A DNA stretch of 64,000 bases from Zygnema cylindricum (taxonomy: Eukaryota; Streptophyta; Zygnematophyceae; Zygnematales; Zygnemataceae). Shown here one piece after another: positions 36,491 through 48,022 of this stretch (within the stretch, counting starts at the first letter, position 1; the number at the start of each line of letters is the position of its first letter). The DNA lies in the NCBI GenBank assembly GCA_037447655.1, contig JBBHKE010003477.1:203173-267172 (forward strand), in the 5' to 3' direction. The translations under genes and the position numbers were made by a program. The notes under the pieces are model-generated. The model was not told the DNA's origin and did no database searches. It worked only from the letters and a program-made list of their open reading frames with translations.

Positions 36491-38320
36491 CACTCTAGAG
36501 TCTAAATTAAAAAGTGAATATTAATTACTTCTTTTCAACAAGGTTTAATTTACGAAATGAATTAAAAGTTGCTAAATGTTGTTGGCCTGTACAATATGTG
36601 TACTATACGTGAAGTCCTGTATGGTATGTGTACTGTGCAGGGGAACATATGGCATTTCCAATTGTTTTTGCACAATAACCGATGATTTTAACCATGGTTC
36701 GAACTTGAATGCGATGCAGCAACCAGAACAGTAAAATGCGCTGGTGGACAAATATAAACTTGTTTTTTTCCCAAGGCTGAACTTAACATTAGGTGAGAAC
36801 TGCAGGTAACAAGGATCTAATCAAATGCTTAGATTGTGGAAAAGCACGCTGTGACTAAAAGTTTGTTCTAGGTGCAAACGACACTCTTTCTCTTTGAGCA
36901 AAGAGAAACAAAACATGCACTAAAGTAGTGCATATACGCTTAAAAATAAAATCCTACTATCCCTGAAGAAAACTACACCATTTGATGACGGAAAAGTGGC
37001 AAAAATCTGTAATTACCATTTGCTAGTCGTTGGTTCCATTGTACATTGAAAATGTCGACATTGCACCCATATACAATATTTATTTGAAATGCAATGCGAT
37101 TTTGCTAGCCTGTGTATTACGGTCACGTTGAAAATTCAAAATATAGGTTAACCGAAACTCGCGTCAAAAAGCACGAACCGATGGCTAAAGGTTGCATACA
37201 TGTTGAAAAGAACATTCCCTTTGTAACGTATGCCAACACGTGAACAAACTTACTGGAAAAGAACTCAAACCCCGTCTCTTTTCGACATGTGAGAGATTGT
37301 TAACTAAGATAAATGTAAAGACAAAGTTAAGATAGTCTTGCCAACATAATGCAAGCAAGGCTAAGTGAGTACAACTTATTGAAACATAAAGAAATGGAAA
37401 ACGAAACCACTTTACAAAAAATGTACAACACCTACGACCTCAAAGAGCATATAATGATGTGTATTTTATTGAAGTTGGCGATGTTCACACGCTATTGCAA
37501 TTAGCATAACAAATACGAGATACCGAGAAATGATACCACTGGGGGTTTCGGATTTTAGTGACTTGGTGGACGACCACAGTACCGCTAATTTTGGACCATG
37601 TCAAGTTGTTCGATTTTGTTGTTTTAATTAGCCTATAATTTAATAATATCGATACTTTTAGCGAAATTAATTATAGTACACAAAACAAACTGCCAGTTCA
37701 ATTATTTGTTAAAGTACACCGAAAACATGGACACTTCACAAACACATGTTTCAAACTCGTGCATGAATTGATACACCTGTGAAACTTTTTGGCCAATTGA
37801 ACTCCAAATGATAGTGTTTTTTACTTATTAAACGTTGGGTTGGACATTAGCTGTTGCACTTTTCTTCAAGCAATTATTTTTGGTACAACATAATTGAAAT
37901 GACGGTACAATACTTTTTTATATGATATCAATGCTTGGAGTACAAATGTTTTGGAAATTGGTGATGTAACGGGTGGTTTGCCACGACACAATTACTTATG
38001 CCATATGATGTTTTTCACCTAGTTAAACATTAGTGCTACTAGGATGGACAACAATTCCTCAAATGATGGAGGTTCTATCTATTCCGTACATGAACTCGCG
38101 CTGAAATTGTTTTTCATGCTTGCTATACATTTCTGTTGATTTTATTAGAAAAGCATTTTAGATTTGCTTCCCTTCGGTCTGTTTTTTTCCTAAGTGCCCA
38201 TGGTATTAGATGGTTTACCATCGGCTGTACTTAAAAAAGCTCCATGTTACTCTTGTTATTAACATATACGTATGTCTCCTTATAACCGAGTGGTCCCAAT
38301 AACCTCTATATTTCGATGAA
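36491..38320. other. AT-rich intergenic, nothing recognised
   Basis: There is no ORF of note, no splice-linked coding blocks and no paired termini. A short block at about 36653-36675 (GGCATTTCCAATTGTTTTTG) resembles 35391-35411, suggesting an old shared repeat. Confidence 0.5.
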
Positions 38321-38435
38321 CTTGGTATTAGTGCAAATAAATTATTAGTGTAACATTTGAGTTAAAGGACCTAACGGCATCAAATTATTAACGCTTATTT
38401 ACATATATAACACTAATTTGGATACACTTTCCCGT

Positions 38436-38775
38436 AGTGTAGCCGCTATAGCTTATGTTCACATAGTTGACGTTTTAATACGTGAGGACAGGTTCGCTCG
38501 ATTTCCCCCCGACTTTATCAGTAGGAATAAAATCTGAGTGCGCTTTTTTTTGTACTTTTCTGTACGAGATAACAAGCAGTTTTTGTACGGACCGACACAT
38601 TTTTAATATCACACTTTAAAATAGTAAAATACCTCCTGAAGTATAATAATTGACACTAATTTAACCGTATCTATATTAGAGTATAGTATTATATTTCTAT
38701 TCTAGGTTCAAGAGTCGTAATTTAGTGGCGCTGACATAGTGTTATTATCACTAATAGCGACTCACGGTTTACCGT
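38436..38775. mobile_element. Diverged TACACCG-family MITE carrying the 6.7-kb-type interior
   Basis: The left end GTAGTGTAGCCGCTATAGC pairs loosely with the right end CACTAATAGCGACTCACGG. The interior 38450-38612 matches 6733-6935 in ordered blocks. Confidence 0.55.
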
Positions 38776-39753
38776 AGCACCCGACCACGTCGATGTAAAA
38801 AAAGTACGTTTTAAATTTGACCAGAACGGGAGAAAAACGATGTTGATACGCTTCGCCCCAGGCATCGAGAAAATATGCAATTTAATTGTTATTTTAAAAG
38901 TGTAATAAAACCGTAATGGCCGCCTTCGAATGGAAAGCTGTTTCGGAAAATGCAAAAGTAACGTGACGACTTCATAACGTTCAGCAATCGTTGTCCAAAA
39001 CAAGCTCCACTGACACGTGCTGCCCGACCACCGCCCGCCATCTATAATGAAATTTCGACGTTCTGAACTACCTTTTTGTCGTATCTGCATATTTGTTATT
39101 TGTACGTGTCCGACATTTTTCTCTTTTGTGAGTTTGCCCGCAGATTTCTGCCACATCATCAGCGGCTGCGACGTCACTTTTATCGTTTGTACTTCGCGAG
39201 TGGCTTCGGGCAGGGTTCGAGTTATGCCACGCTTGTCGGAAGGGTAAAAGTTAAGCGTCCCGCTGGAAAAGCTAAGCGCTTTTCAATAGGCTGTCGTAAA
39301 ATTTTAACTTTAACATGTAGACGAAAAGTGTTAACATATGACAGTGTGTTCGGATGGAAATTTTCCCTACATCGAAATCATATCTGCTTGGATACGAGGG
39401 AACTAACGCAAACTGTACCTTTTACAGCTATGTCCAATGGGAAATCTTGACGTCAAACGGCTCGGGGCTTTTGAGTGGTTGTAGATTTTATTTCCATTAT
39501 ACAGAAAGAAGAACTCTGAGCGAAAAAAAATAGAAAAACCTTAAAAACGTTGAAAAACCTAAAAAATAAAAAAAACTCACACCTGCTTCAAACATTTTCA
39601 ATTTGGTGCAGGTGTTTTCAATTTCAACAAAAGACAGAATAAAAATCACAAAGTATGAAAACGACAAACCCGCCGACCGGTGGCCGTCGAAATTTACGCC
39701 TCGATGGGATTTCCCATCGCACGTCTTGCAATAAAGTTTCATTTCCTTTCAAA

Positions 39754-39927
39754 TTTACATTCTCGATTTGTACAGCCTGGAAGACGCGCTTTGGTGTCCC
39801 AGTGAAAATTCTGTAGTTTACACGTGTCTGCAGGATTTGCTTTACATTCTCGATTTGTACAGCCTGGAAGACGCACTTTGGTGTCCCAGTGAAAATTTTG
39901 TAGTTTACACGTGTCTGCAGGATTTGC
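39754..39927. repeat. Two-copy 87-bp tandem repeat
   Basis: A unit starting TTTACATTCTCGATTTGTAC and ending CTGCAGGATTTGC occurs at 39754 and 39841 with only a couple of differences. Both copies are open in one minus-strand frame, but no known domain is encoded. The surroundings (38776-41247) show no gene I can support. Confidence 0.93.
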
Positions 39928-41247
39928 ATTCTCTTTTTGGGCCATTCATCGGAAAAATATACACCGTCGATATCTATTAGTACTGTACAGTAGAGCATTT
40001 CAGTGAGGACTCGTTTCAAAATGCAAACGGACAGCGTTCAACATTTAAAGCGCTGTCAGCGATGAGTCAACGTCCGCGTCAAACAAACGTGCCGTAACCC
40101 ACATCATCGAAACAAACTTCTGACACCTGCTATAGTACTGTACCTGCTTTTTCGTACGTCGTTGTCACAACCGCACTCACACGTGCCGATAGTGTAAGGA
40201 TGTAAAATGCATCGTTTGTCCAGGAGAATGTGTGCAGACAAAACCGGGGGTTGCCGTACTTCAGATGTTACAATATTGTTTTTCGGCCTGACCTTCCATT
40301 TCCGGCACCAACTAAGGTAGGCAGGCATGTCGGTGCAGCGATCTCTGACTTCTGAGGGTCAATGTGGTCTCCTCGTTACATGCCAGGTCAGCAGCAGAAG
40401 CTCTTTCGTACAGTCAATGGAGCAATAAGCAATCATTTTGAGCCACGATGACCACTTGGAATCGCGAAGAAAATTCAAAGATTTCATCTATGCAATTTGG
40501 AAGTACCCCCGTTTAGTACTTTCAAACAGTCCTTTGTACGTTCCTCTGTGCGCTTTCATTAACTTCACGCGGTTGGAAAGGTACATTACGTATCCAGTGC
40601 TGTACGGGTTAGTAGATCTTTTCTGCCCACCGTACTATCCAATGATGTTTCTTCTTTACTGCCCGCTAAACTGACCAGTAACCCGATGACGCTTAGCTCC
40701 CCTGTGTTTATCGACCGTTGGCTAGGAGTTTCATGTCACGTTACACGTTGCTTCAATAAACAGAAAATGGCCACGGAGCACTGCAGGGTCCTTTTCGAAT
40801 TCGGCCACTTTATGGAGTGACATGATGCTGATGAACGTTTGTCATTATTGAGCCACCTCCGTAACTTCTCTCTCCCACGCCAAGTGATGTGATATCTCTA
40901 TCATAACTCTCGACAGGTAGCGTTTTTGGTGGCCTCATACTGCAGTCATTTCTGTCTTTTTGTGTTATTCAAACTAAAAAACTCATGGCTAAACTCTTCA
41001 TTTGGTAGTACAAGCTTCAAGTTTATTGTTCAAGTTTGCAATTACAGACTAGTGACACCTGTTGCAGTTGAGGTAGGGTTAACAGTTTCAGTTATTGTTT
41101 CAAGGTTTGACATGTTCTGAAGCCAACTGATTAACAGGTATCAACAGGTACAGCTAGTTTAGCTTTCTAGTTAGTTTTGTTTATTCTACTTACTTTGTTT
41201 GAGGTTTATCCTGGAATAGTTTTTATTTTTTTTCTGAGCGATTAGTC

Positions 41248-44200
41248 ATGGGAGCCTGTGTCTCGGCTCCAGTCGGTCTCGGAGAACGCGCATCCTCAGT
41301 CTCCAATTTAAAGACTGAGTTGAGTCTCACTTCTGAACTGATTAAGACTGAATCTGAGGAATACTTTCTTGCAAAAGGTAAGAAGAAAGTGTTTCTTAGT
41401 CTTTTTCTGGCTGGTATACCGATTGTTAGATATGTGAAAAACCTGAACGTTGCTTAAAGTTTGAGGAATTTGACATTTTGTAGAGATGTTGTTTGCTTGT
41501 TGTTTATTTTCAGACTGCTAAGACCAGCTAAGTAGTGGCTTTGATGGCTTATTTTGACAGTAAAGCAGTTTTTGGATAGTGAATTTTGAGTTGTCAGATT
41601 CTCTTTGCAGACAAAGGCGTTTTTCATTTGAGCTGTTTGGCAACACTGGCACGTATCATTTTAGTTTATCTTTTTTTAAGGTCCAGTTTTTATTTTTGTG
41701 TGTGTTCAACTTCTTGGTATTTTGTATTTTGCATTCTCATTGACTTAGCCTTCACTGCTATAAAGTTACAGTTCAAGGTACTAAGAATGGCTCATTTATT
41801 TGCAAAGAATAGCACAAAATTAACGATGAGCTTATTAGGTAGGTTTTAATGCTACAATTGTTCCATCACATATGTAAGGTCGTTGCTTCATTCTTTTGCC
41901 GTGACAGGTTTTTTTTCTTTTGCTGTTTTTTGTGCGCGTTTCAAAATCTTTATTTCTGGCTCAGTGAATTGGAACTGCCATTGTTAAATGCAGGAGGGGA
42001 GTTTTCACCAGAGCAGCAGAAAGTTCAAATTCTTTCATCATTACTGGATGATAAAACATCACCTACATCTCCGTGCTCCCCTCATGACCAGGTCATTCCG
42101 TTTGCAAAAAAAGTCACATATCGCGAGCTGCAAGTGGCCACTCAAAACTTTTCCAGCAAATATATCCTTGGTGCAGGCAGTTTTGGAAATGTTTACAGAG
42201 GAGTTATGTTAAACCTTTCATTCGATCCTCCTGAAAATGCTTCTCAGAGTCCAAGTTCAATACCGTCCTCGTCTGGAGCAGTAGAGGTGGCTGTTAAGGA
42301 GTTAAGTGAAGACAGTCGTCAAGGATACAAAGAATATTTGGTAATTACTGATTTGCACTAGTCTCCAGCAGGTTTTATTCTGATATCCTCTCTTTTCCTT
42401 TGCTCTGATTCTACTGAACGCGGTGTCTACGGGGGCAAAAACAGAAGAAACACCGATCTCCCTGTCTTCCCTTTCTTTTGTCCTTTTCCTGTCATACTCG
42501 AACTTGCATTCTACTTTTATTTTCCCTCCGTTTACTTGCCATCTCTGTTATTTTGTGAGCCCATAATGATGTATGCAAGTCTGGTGATGAAACATTTTAA
42601 CATTACAAAATTGCAACATATTGCACCTCGGCGTCCTTATTTTGCCCTTTTTTTAACTTTTAATGGGCACGATTATGAAGAGATATTTGATCTGAATTTT
42701 GAGGGCAGACAAAATATAATAGTGCAGAAACATGGCTTATAATGTTTAGCAGTTTATACTATCCACTAGTGATGCTTCAGCGGATTAGTGGTTTTTTTTT
42801 TTGTGTTCTTCTGTGTGTTGCATATGTCTTTAATTGTCTTTGGGTGGATTTGGTCATGTATACATACTGCTGTTATTGAGGTCACGCCTGATGTGGTAGA
42901 CATGCAAATTCATGTTGAATAGGGCATCTCTTCTTTCGTCTGAGTTTATTTTCCGGCTATTTTATGCCTTGAGCGTTTGTCGACAAAAATGTTGAAGTTC
43001 CCTGGTTTGACTATGTGTATGCGGGTTCTATCAGTTTGTGTCAGAAGGGAAAACTAGCAGCCATTAACTTCAATAGAACTGGCGGAACATCAAGTTTTTG
43101 ATAATAATTCTTGAATAGGCTGTTTAGAAGATCACCACACAACTATGCTTTTGTAAAGTTGATCACTCTAATTCAAGTAAGTGTTTTTTTTACCCGAAAT
43201 AATGAAATAGTGTTTGTAACACTATTTTGTTAAGTGGATCATAATGATCCACGTGTCAAAACATATTGGGCAAATAATTCACTAACTCTAATTGCGATGG
43301 GCGCTGCTGTAGTGAAGCATTAGTTTGATTTTCTTTTGGATTTCACATGCAGGCTGAAGTAGTAGTATTGAATCGTGTTCGACATCCAAATTTGGTTCGT
43401 CTTTTGGCACATTGTCATGAGGGTGGAAGAGCTTTGCTAGCTTACGAGCTTTGTCCTAATGGGCCCTTAGACAAGGCCCTTCAAAAAGGTGAGTTTGCAG
43501 TCTTCAAAGTTGAATTAGTGTGTTTGTTTTCCTCCTTTTCCTATCTCGAAGGTTCCGACTTCATCTCTTGCTTTCATGACTTGGACGAATAGTCTCCTGA
43601 ATTATAAGAATTGCTGAATTTGAGTTGTTTCTAAAGATCAACGGCATGTCGTAACGATGAAAACTGTGTCGTATGGGTTGATTAATGGAACAATTTATTC
43701 TGATGGATCATGGATTTTTAGAAAGTCTCAGGGTTCAGGCGGGTTTTTTTTAGTAGAACATTGATTTTGCTTCAAGTATAGATATGATCAAAGCATATAT
43801 ATGATTGATGTTGTCTGTTGCTTTTTGACCGGACTGCTGAACCTTAAGCAGTTTTATTCTGCATCTATGGTTTCTTTTTCAGGAATTGACGGGGGAAAAC
43901 CACTACCGTGGAGAAGCCGGGTGAGAATAGCTGTTGGAGTTGCAAGAGGATTGCAATGTTTGCATGAAAACAACGTGATTCATCGCGACCTAAAATCGAG
44001 CAATGTGCTGCTTATGGAGGTGAGGATCCATTGCCATTAGAGAATCTTTTAGTACCTTTTAATTATTTTAGTGTGCCAAGCGAAAACAAGACACGGTAGT
44101 TTTTCAGGTCTAAGATTGTGTGCAGTCTTGGATTTCCGTCTCCCTCTCTCCTCTCCCCTCTCCCCTCCCTCCCCCTCCCCTCACCCTCAGAAGTTTTGAG

Positions 44201-45130
44201 CCATGTCCCCGTTCCGTAAACCGTAAAACCTTCCAAGAACCTAAAAAAAAACTGTAAAACCCCAAAAACCTCACAAAACCCTTCAAAACTCTATATAACC
44301 CTAAAACACCTCTACCAAACCCTAAATGCTGATGCAAGCATTTCTCTGGTCGATGGGTGTCTCGGCTCATTCAGGACTATTCTGCAAAAGTGGCCGATTT
44401 TGGTTTGGCTCGAGGTGGTCCCATGGCTGGTCAGACTCATGTGTCTACAAAAATTATGGGGACAGCCGGATATCTTGACCCAGGTTATATGGCTAGTGGT
44501 GAGTCAAAATCCGAGGACTTCCCATTTGAAAGATTATTCATGGTCGAAGGCTTCTCATAGAATTCTTAAATTCGTAAGAGCAAATGGCATTTTTGTTGTA
44601 CTTAACTTTTTCGAGGCATTGTTAAGGATTTGTTGTGCTTCTTTCTCGAAACATCTTTATCTTTTTTGGAACAACTTTTATCTTTCTCTGAAGATCTTTG
44701 CTCATCTTTCTTTTTTTCGAAACACTGTTTATAAATCGCAAGTTTTTGAGTTTTTGTGCTTTATAGCTGACTAATTTTGTATGGTTTTTGAGCAGGCCGT
44801 CTCACGAAAAAAAGTGATACATATGCCTTTGGTGTGATGTTATTAGAGCTTGTGACGGGACGACCTTCGATGTATGGGACATTGACTTTGACTTCGTGGA
44901 TGAGTCAATATCTGCTTCAGAAAAGACCGGAGGTGGAGAGGTTTGTTGATCCCCGGTTAGGAGAGGACTATGACAAGGTGGAGGTAGTGAAGATGATTAT
45001 ACTCGCTAAACATTGTTTACAAGAAGACAGACTAAGGAGACCAGAGGTACAAGCAGTGGTCAATGCCTTGGATAAAAATTTCTCGGAAGATAGTGATACA
45101 AGAACTGACTTTGTCTTGTTTAAGAAATAA
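41248..45130 (+). CDS. Receptor-like cytoplasmic kinase (RLCK, PBL-like), N-myristoylated
   Basis: Six exons join perfectly in frame: 41248-41377, 41994-42340, 43353-43488, 43883-44019, 44375-44498 and 44796-45130, giving 402 residues. The N terminus MGACVS has Gly2 for myristoylation and Cys4 for palmitoylation, so plasma-membrane anchoring is expected. There is no ectodomain or transmembrane helix. Kinase motifs: glycine loop [15 protein letters not shown] lysine in VAVKEL, helix-C Glu in AEVVVL, catalytic loop [11 protein letters not shown], and activation segment [18 protein letters not shown]. The APE-equivalent Glu (usually DPEY in this group) is Gly here. Subdomain [14 protein letters not shown] and the conserved Arg in RLRRP are present. 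RLCKs of this type relay signals from surface receptors. The ligand system cannot be inferred. Confidence 0.92.
43150..43318. mobile_element. Diverged MITE in a kinase intron
   Basis: GATCACTCTAATTCAAGT at the left and CACTAACTCTAATTGCGATG then GGCGCTGCTGTAG at the right match the TACACCG family ends. The interior GATCATAATGATCCACGTGT + C is palindromic around TAATG. It ends about 35 bp before the acceptor of kinase exon 3. Confidence 0.55.
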
Positions 45131-48022
45131 AGATGGTTGTTGTGGTGATGAAAACTGTGAGGGGGAGAGAGAAAGCGAGAGCGAGAGGGAGAGAGAGAAG
45201 AAGGCTGGAGAGGGAGGAGGAGGAGACGGCTGGAGAGGGAGGAGAAGGCTTAGGACAGCTATGGTCACTTGAGTTGGTATAAACTCTGTGTGGAGAACTT
45301 TCTGCCTAAATTTTTAGTTTAGGTCGATTAAGTCAGTTCTATAGTGGAGACTGACTAAAAGGTTCGCGACCATGGCTGTCCTTCCTTCGGTTTTTATCAG
45401 TTTTGCTCATGAACCGAGAAAAAGTTGTATAATAATGATAGGTTAAAATAAAAAAAGTTTTGTAAAGCTAATAGTGAGAGTAGTGGTGCTTTCCTTCGAG
45501 CCATTAATAGTATTTTGTGATAGTATTTTTGGTAAGTTTTCTGCGGTGTTCTACTGCAGATAACTCTAGTTAAGAAGGTTCACAAGATCCTGCTTGATTC
45601 TTAATCTTATTTTGGCACATGTAAAGGGCGTTTTCCGTACAAAGAGGCGTAACGGAAAGAAAAATGTTGCTGGTAAATCGAGAGCATGTAACCACAAGGG
45701 ATGAAGTTAAATACAAACTGGGAAGAGTATATTGTAGATTCGTCTTTGAAAAACAAGATTCTCGAAGTCATTCTGAATATGTTGCTAAAAGTTCTCATAG
45801 GTTGTCATAATCCCAAGGCACTTCTGGGGTTAAGTGGTCGATATTATGCCGGCTTTAATGCAAGCTTTAATTTAGCAGTTTTACTATCACGCTTTCATAA
45901 TGCAACTCTAGTCTTTTTTATCATTTTTATTCGAAGTTGTTGTTAAAATAGCGGTTGTAACTGAAGGTCTTGTCACACTAAAGCTTGTTGGGCTTGCAAT
46001 TGCAAATCTGCTCAAATAATACACTATATGACAAGTTCGTTAACACAAGAATCAACGCAAAAAGTAATTCAAGCACGAATTGGAGCACACCAGAGTGTAT
46101 TATTTCAATTCTTTGATCTGTGGGTTCTGCTTTTTGTACGGCAGTATGGAGACCAAGAATCTGAAACTCACTAAGCCGGTCGTTAGGAAACTTTTCAGTC
46201 TTCGACAAGAATATATTGGTTCACTAAGTGGTTAACACAAGTTTTAGTGTGGCTGCGGCAGTCCTTGTGTTGTTTCTGGTGATAAAGTAGCAGTGCTGTG
46301 TTTTGACTCCTAGATCAGATTTTCGAAAATTTGAAAAGATTTGCAAATTCAAGCCCAAGAAGGATTTACTGTGGCTAGGCCTTGAAACTTACAGGTGGTC
46401 TCCTTCAGGGTGCAGAGTGGGTATGGGTTGGGGCCGGGATCCTTGTATATTTTTTACCCGTTTAGGTTTGGCTCTCCTTTTTTTGTTGGTTTGGTACTTG
46501 TTTTTTGTTAATTGTTCAGTTTTTATGTTTTGTCCATTCGTCATTTTTTCTGTGGTGTTGTTCGACTTCGTTGGTTTGACCTTTTGTTTCACTTTAGGTT
46601 TATATTCGCTTTCCGGTTCTAGTTTCTCTCCTATGTGAACGCAATATTGAAAGACTTGATCTTAAGGTAGCATAATGCAAACATTCTTATAAAAAACTCA
46701 TTTCTTTTAGTCAATATTACTGCCCATCCTTAACATGGTGTATTAATTTGCCACTGTGGAAATGGAAGATTGTTACCTGTCAGTTGCTTGCTTCAAAAAA
46801 AAAATCCCAACGGTTATTTATAAAGCTATAAACTGTTAACTGACTGGAAAACTTATGTTTGTATATTTCTGTTGAGCCCACACTATACTAGGGCAAGTTC
46901 ATCCATTTCCTTTCTCAACACCGTCAACGTGACTCACAGTATTTCAATATCCGCACTAATTTTGAGTCAGCATTAATGGTGGCTAGAAGCCTAGAAGTAC
47001 CCTAGCCATTGTGATTTATGTAGATTTTCGCAAGAGCGACGAACCAGAGGAAAGCAGCTTCGGCACGCTTCAAGGACGTCCATCAAAAATTCAAATTTGA
47101 AATTCGCCACATGACGTGTAATGATGTCATCGTGTTATGGTCCAACAAATCAATAATCCGTCATGTTTGACTACTTCCAACGAAAAAACCAGAAAACGAC
47201 ATGAATCGTACGCGCATTTCTGTTGAGTTTTGTTGCGCAGTTTAGGGTGACATGGAGCATCGTACATTCAAATCTGCAGCATGAAGAATAGCCTCAGGAT
47301 GGATTGCACGACAGGAAGACACCTGGCATGAAAGCACCACAGTGCACCGTTGTGGGGCTTTATGTATCGAGTCCTAAATTATGATAAGGGTACGGGAATA
47401 GCAGGCTGCCACATGGAAAGGTCGAAGTAACAGTAGAACTGGGTGTTGTAGGAAGACGTGAAGTGTACAAACATACTGCATGACACATAGAACTGCTGGA
47501 GTTTGCTACGTCTTCGTACTTTTTCCACAGAGACATCTGACCTCATCCATTCACCATATGCCACGTAAGCTAACAAAGCGTTCAAAATCGGCCTTCTTGC
47601 TCCTCTGTGCAGAACTCATCATCACCAGAAGTGACACGTGTCACTCAATCACTCTCTGGTCATCCTTGCCGAGTTTTCGTGGAAGTTCTAAAGATTCCTG
47701 TAGGGAATCAAATAATCAGTCATAGCTTCTATTCCGTCAATCCGTTCTGTAAAACCCTAAAATCCTCACGAGCTCCGTTTCGATAGCCATGGCGCCCTCA
47801 TGGAGCAGCCATGGCCTTTTCCAGCGAAGTTCTGTGTTTCGTCGTCTTTTGAGACACGCCAAGTTACGGAATTGAGGCTTGTGCTTTTATCTTCTTCACT
47901 CTCTCCCTCTCTCTCTCTCTCTTTCCCTCTCTCGTCCTCTCTCTCCCTCTCTGGGCTCCTCGTGGCACGCTAAAAGTTCATCATTGAAAAAAGAAAAACA
48001 AGTGAAACAGAGATATTCGCCC
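45131..48022. other. Intergenic between kinase and PP2C, no gene
   Basis: 45160-45250 is GA/GGA-rich low complexity just past the kinase stop, probably 3' UTR. From 45250 to 47750 I recognise no coding block, MITE end or RNA gene. About 47750-48022 has CCATGG-containing and CT-rich sequence (47896-47953) and is the likely PP2C promoter and 5' UTR. Confidence 0.55.
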
